Origin: Pseudomonas sp. L5B5
Lineage (GTDB): Bacteria; Pseudomonadota; Gammaproteobacteria; Pseudomonadales; Pseudomonadaceae
Direction: 5' to 3'
DNA: 64,000 nt
Assembly: GCF_020520285.1 (NCBI RefSeq)
Contig: NZ_CP084742.1
Coordinates: forward strand, 744,001-808,000
Shown piece by piece: positions 61,583 to 64,000 of the stretch (position 1 is the first letter of the stretch; every line of letters begins with the position of its first letter). Made by a program: the position numbers and the translations under genes. The notes beneath the pieces are model-generated. The model saw nothing but the letters and a program-made list of their open reading frames with translations. It was not told where the DNA came from and made no database searches.

Positions 61583-62443
61583 TCAGTAGCCGTGGCGCGG
61601 ACCGTGCCAGTCCATGGACAGGCGCGGTGCATAGAGGTCGACACCGTCGGCCAGTTGATTGGGAATGAACGGCTGGTTGGCATGGTGCTGGTCGGCATCG
61701 AGGATGGCCTGGACGAAATCCTGGCGGACCCATTTCAACCGCCCCAGGGTCTGCTGCTCGTCCTCAAGCTTCAGGTACAAGCCCTCCATGCGGCTGGAGC
61801 GGTCACACTGGCGCCAGGCTCGGGCCAGGTCGAGGCCCTCGCGATTGACCACCTGCTCGAACACCTCGCGCCAGCGCGCGGTCTTGGCCAGCGAATCGTC
61901 GACCAGCGCCATCAGCTCTGCATGTCGGCGTGGCGCCGGCCCTTCGTACAACACCGGCACCGACAGCACCGGCCCGCCTTCGAGCAGGCGCCGACGCGCC
62001 ACGGTGGACAGGAACAGGCCCGTGGCGCGGTCCCACACGTCGAACTCGCAGAAGTAATGCGGCAAGTGGTCGTAGAACACCGAGTGTTTCTTGTGCAACC
62101 ACTCGCCATAGAGCACGAAGCGGTCTTCCAGGCGCTCCAGCAACCAGTGTTCGTGGGCCACGGCCCACTGCTTGAACAGATTGAACTGACGCTCGCGGCC
62201 GCCCCCGGTGAGGTAATGGCCGCGTGACTGCAGGCGCAGTTCACCGCCTGGGGTAAAGCTGATGCCGGCGTTGGCACCGTCGAGTTTTTCTTCCACCACC
62301 AGCCATTGTCCGGCCAGGGAGGCATAACGAACCTGGCCAGCGTCGGTGTCGCCATCCTGCAGGCGCGAGCCTTCCAGGTGAGGGGTGCGGGGATACTTGA
62401 GCAGTTCGAGGGCGTGCGCGTGGCCACGCAATTCCATGTTCAT
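61583..62443 (-). CDS. RNA ligase (Rnl-type nucleotidyltransferase)
   Basis: This 286-aa protein has covalent nucleotidyltransferase motif I EEKLDGANAGISF (Lys near residue 52), motif III-like RFVLYGEWLHKKHSVFYD, motif IV EGLYLKLED and motif V LGRLKWVRQDF. It seals 3'-OH/5'-PO4 RNA ends through an AMP-enzyme intermediate. It is the first gene of the RNA repair operon with HD-Pnk. ATG 62443 has AAGGAG 6 nt upstream. The 5' leader carries a cloverleaf-like sequence (62470-62557). Confidence 0.9.
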   Translation of the reverse strand: MNMELRGHAHALELLKYPRTPHLEGSRLQDGDTDAGQVRYASLAGQWLVVEEKLDGANAGISFTPGGELRLQSRGHYLTGGGRERQFNLFKQWAVAHEHWLLERLEDRFVLYGEWLHKKHSVFYDHLPHYFCEFDVWDRATGLFLSTVARRRLLEGGPVLSVPVLYEGPAPRRHAELMALVDDSLAKTARWREVFEQVVNREGLDLARAWRQCDRSSRMEGLYLKLEDEQQTLGRLKWVRQDFVQAILDADQHHANQPFIPNQLADGVDLYAPRLSMDWHGPRHGY

Positions 62444-62814
62444 GGGTTTCTCCTTGGAAATAGGGAAAAACCGACGACAGGATCAGTCAGGCGCAGCGAT
62501 GAAGCGCCGCCGCGCGCAGGCGCGGGCAGCCATCAGGCAGGATGGACCGTCGTCGGTATCAGGCGTGTTGGCTGAGGCAGGGCACTGGCTTCACCACTTG
62601 GGGGAAAGGTTGCAGGGGCTTGAGGGCGCGCATTCAACAGCACGGCCCCACACTCGTCAAGCCCCGGATACCAGAAACCATAGTTGGGTGGCGCCCTGTC
62701 CTGTGCCACGACCCTGGCCCGCGGGCTCAAGGGACAATGCCCCGGCGGCAATGCGGGGCCTGGCGGCCAGGTTCGGGGCAATGGATAGCTGAGACTTCCA
62801 GCGCTCGTCCCGGG
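62444..62814. other. Leader of the RNA repair operon and convergent spacer
   Basis: About 371 bp without a protein gene. Besides the cloverleaf-like element at 62470-62557 nothing coding is supported. No sigma-54 -24/-12 pair was recognised upstream of the ligase. Confidence 0.4.
62470..62557 (-). ncRNA. Cloverleaf-like folded element in the RNA ligase leader
   Basis: A 9-bp outer stem (ACCGACGAC at 62470-62478 with GTCGTCGGT at 62549-62557) encloses three perfect hairpins. They are GGCGC/GCGCC (62490-62494 with 62504-62508), CCGCGC/GCGCGG (62510-62515 with 62520-62525) and CCATC/GATGG (62530-62534 with 62541-62545). On the minus strand the outer stem is followed by TTTTT and, 27 nt later, by the ligase ATG. 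It may be an attenuator, a tRNA-like substrate/sensor for the repair enzymes, or a chance GC-rich fold. It does not match a real tRNA (no 7-nt T-loop, no CCA). Confidence 0.45.
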
Positions 62815-63192
62815 TCATCGGCTTTTTGAAATCACCCCGATCATGTACTGATTCAAGTCGCGAAAATCCGTCACGCTCCACGCATGCGGCGGTATCTTCA
62901 CCCCATTCTCTCGCAAGGTTCTTGGAATCAAGTCGCCATTGGGGCGAAGGATGACCGATGACACGATAACGCCGGGGTAATCATGCAGGCGCTTCTTGAA
63001 AGCAGGCGTGGTGAGGTCAGGCGTGGGTGGATTGCTCTTGTTGGCCAGCGGCCCTGTGCCCTTGATATCCGCTCCGTGGCAGGTGGCACATCGCTGGAAA
63101 TAGAGATTCTTGCCGTTGGCATTGTCCGCCAGGCAGAGCGGTGTCTGAATCAGTGAAAACAGTCCTAGCGAAGCGATGAATAATATTTTCAT
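62815..63192 (-). CDS. Small periplasmic c-type cytochrome
   Basis: This 125-aa protein has a Sec signal (LFIASLGLFSLIQTPLCLA) and one heme site RCATCHGAD near residue 37-45, with likely distal ligand Met in QYMIGV near the C-terminus. It resembles cytochrome c domain (cytochrome_CBB3/c4-like) electron carriers. ATG at 63192 is chosen at the signal start; upstream in-frame codons are not signal-like. No oxidoreductase partner is adjacent. Confidence 0.85.
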   Translation of the reverse strand: MKILFIASLGLFSLIQTPLCLADNANGKNLYFQRCATCHGADIKGTGPLANKSNPPTPDLTTPAFKKRLHDYPGVIVSSVILRPNGDLIPRTLRENGVKIPPHAWSVTDFRDLNQYMIGVISKSR

Positions 63193-63484
63193 TGTTGTTT
63201 TGTCTTTCCCTCGATAAGTGGATTCAGCGTGCAATGCTCGTGCGGTTGGCCAGCTCCACGGCTCCCGCAGCCAGCGGCTTGGGCGCTCTCCAGGGCCTGC
63301 CATGGCGTGATTGGCCGGCATTCCACCTGAAGGCGGTTCGCTGCGCAAGGTCTTCGACTTCGATCCGTCGAGCAATGCCCCGGGGCCTGCCGGGCGTTGG
63401 CAGGGCACCCGAGCTTTTGTCATCAAAAAGCCGGCGTCTCGATCCTATCGTGCTGAAAGTTCTCACCTCGATAAGGAATCGATC

Positions 63485-64000
63485 ATGAATGTTTCCAGTC
63501 TGTTGATGGCAGGCGTCATTGGCCTGGCACTCGCGCCCCTGGCCCAGGCGGCGTCCACCGCCGACGCTGAAGAAAAAGCCCAGTTGAGAAAACTGTTCTG
63601 TGAATCCAGGGGCGGCTCCGATATCACCGCCCTGGGCGAGCTGAAAAAGTCCGACGACGTCGGCGCCGTGGTGGTGTGCAAGCTCCCGCCTTCGCCGACG
63701 ACCGTGGTTGAAAACCAGGCGGCCTCGAGTCTTTCAGCCCTGCCGCTGACCCCTGTGACAGCCACCCTCTCGCCTCCTTCCGGGGTCTACAAGCTCGCCC
63801 CGGGGGCCAGCAGCGTCAACACGTCATGCTCGGCCAACCTGGCCATCGCCAAATGGGCCGGCTTTCCCACCACCAGCAATGGCAATGCCAGCTTGAATTG
63901 CCGTGGCTACAACACCAGTGCCGGGGGCAGCACCCTCGGCTGCAAGATCGAATGGACCGGACCGACCCAGGTCGCCATCGGCGTCACGCCTTATGGCGGG
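63485..64000 (+). CDS. Secreted hypothetical protein (partial, cut by window edge)
   Basis: The frame from ATG 63485 stays open to the window end (172 codons). It starts with a Sec signal (MAGVIGLALAPLAQAAS). The mature part has at least five cysteines (FCESRGG, VCKLPPS, SCSANLA, LNCRGYN, GCKIEWTG) in a Ser/Thr/Gly-rich beta-type sequence, suggesting a disulfide-stabilised exported protein. AAGGAA is upstream. No family recognised. Confidence 0.75.
   Translation, partial: MNVSSLLMAGVIGLALAPLAQAASTADAEEKAQLRKLFCESRGGSDITALGELKKSDDVGAVVVCKLPPSPTTVVENQAASSLSALPLTPVTATLSPPSGVYKLAPGASSVNTSCSANLAIAKWAGFPTTSNGNASLNCRGYNTSAGGSTLGCKIEWTGPTQVAIGVTPYGG

Noticed and set aside
62470..62557. Reading the cloverleaf element as a true tRNA gene
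   Set aside because: The outer stem is 9 bp, the T-arm-like loop has 9 nt instead of 7, no CCA or conserved tRNA positions are present.

Overview
The window is GC-rich Pseudomonas chromosome. Protein families, gene order and codon use point to the P. fluorescens/protegens/chlororaphis group: a lipoprotein secretin of Hxc type, a PlcR chaperone, a MexHI-OpmD-like pump, and an Rnk-type domain. No rRNA, tRNA or CRISPR array was seen. Most of it is accessory DNA.

Left part (1-7.8 kb): the tail of an MFS transporter, a small methyltransferase, a two-gene ATPase + HNH nuclease module resembling the Septu (PtuA/PtuB) anti-phage system, a SCO1-PCuAC copper delivery pair, a Nudix hydrolase, a LysE exporter with an AraC regulator, and a GNAT acetyltransferase.

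8.4-17.5 kb: a compact biosynthetic locus. The plus-strand operon encodes a MaoC hydratase, a free-standing acyl carrier protein, an SDR, an acyl-AMP ligase, a CmlS/PltA-like FAD halogenase-family enzyme, a methyltransferase and a second MaoC. It has no ketosynthase or thioesterase. Facing it is a minus-strand operon of a 40-residue peptide, a GNAT-type acyltransferase and a membrane fatty-acid desaturase, with nested palindromes in its promoter. I do not recognise the product.

17.7-24.2 kb: a decayed, AT-richer island. It holds a small secreted protein, an orphan colicin/pyocin-type immunity gene, a complete IS3-family element abutting the C-terminal stub of a UvrD-like helicase, two unknown genes, and a broken second IS3 element abutting a DUF4209-like stub.

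24.3-40.4 kb: lipid-attacking exoenzymes and their export. A neutral ceramidase is followed by a signal-less PlcR paralogue, a Tat-exported phosphocholine phospholipase C, a membrane-anchored PlcR, and a full type II secretion operon (E-F-G-H-I-J-K-L-M-C-D) whose secretin is a lipoprotein.

40.7-49.0 kb: probably the most novel block. A 107-aa protein precedes a 1419-aa protein with a Gly-Thr linker, fibronectin-like domains and 74-aa tandem repeats. Next come a protein with a helical domain plus a six-blade PLL-like lectin propeller, and one with the same helical domain plus a LecA (PA-IL)-like domain. A TPR-2OG oxygenase converges on them.

49.4-64 kb: a GNAT-Rnk fusion, an MFS + RND tripartite efflux operon with an AraC regulator, an SDR that has lost its catalytic centre, a LysE exporter, an RNA repair operon (RNA ligase + HD-Pnk) with a cloverleaf-like sequence in its leader, a small cytochrome c, and the start of a secreted protein cut by the window edge.
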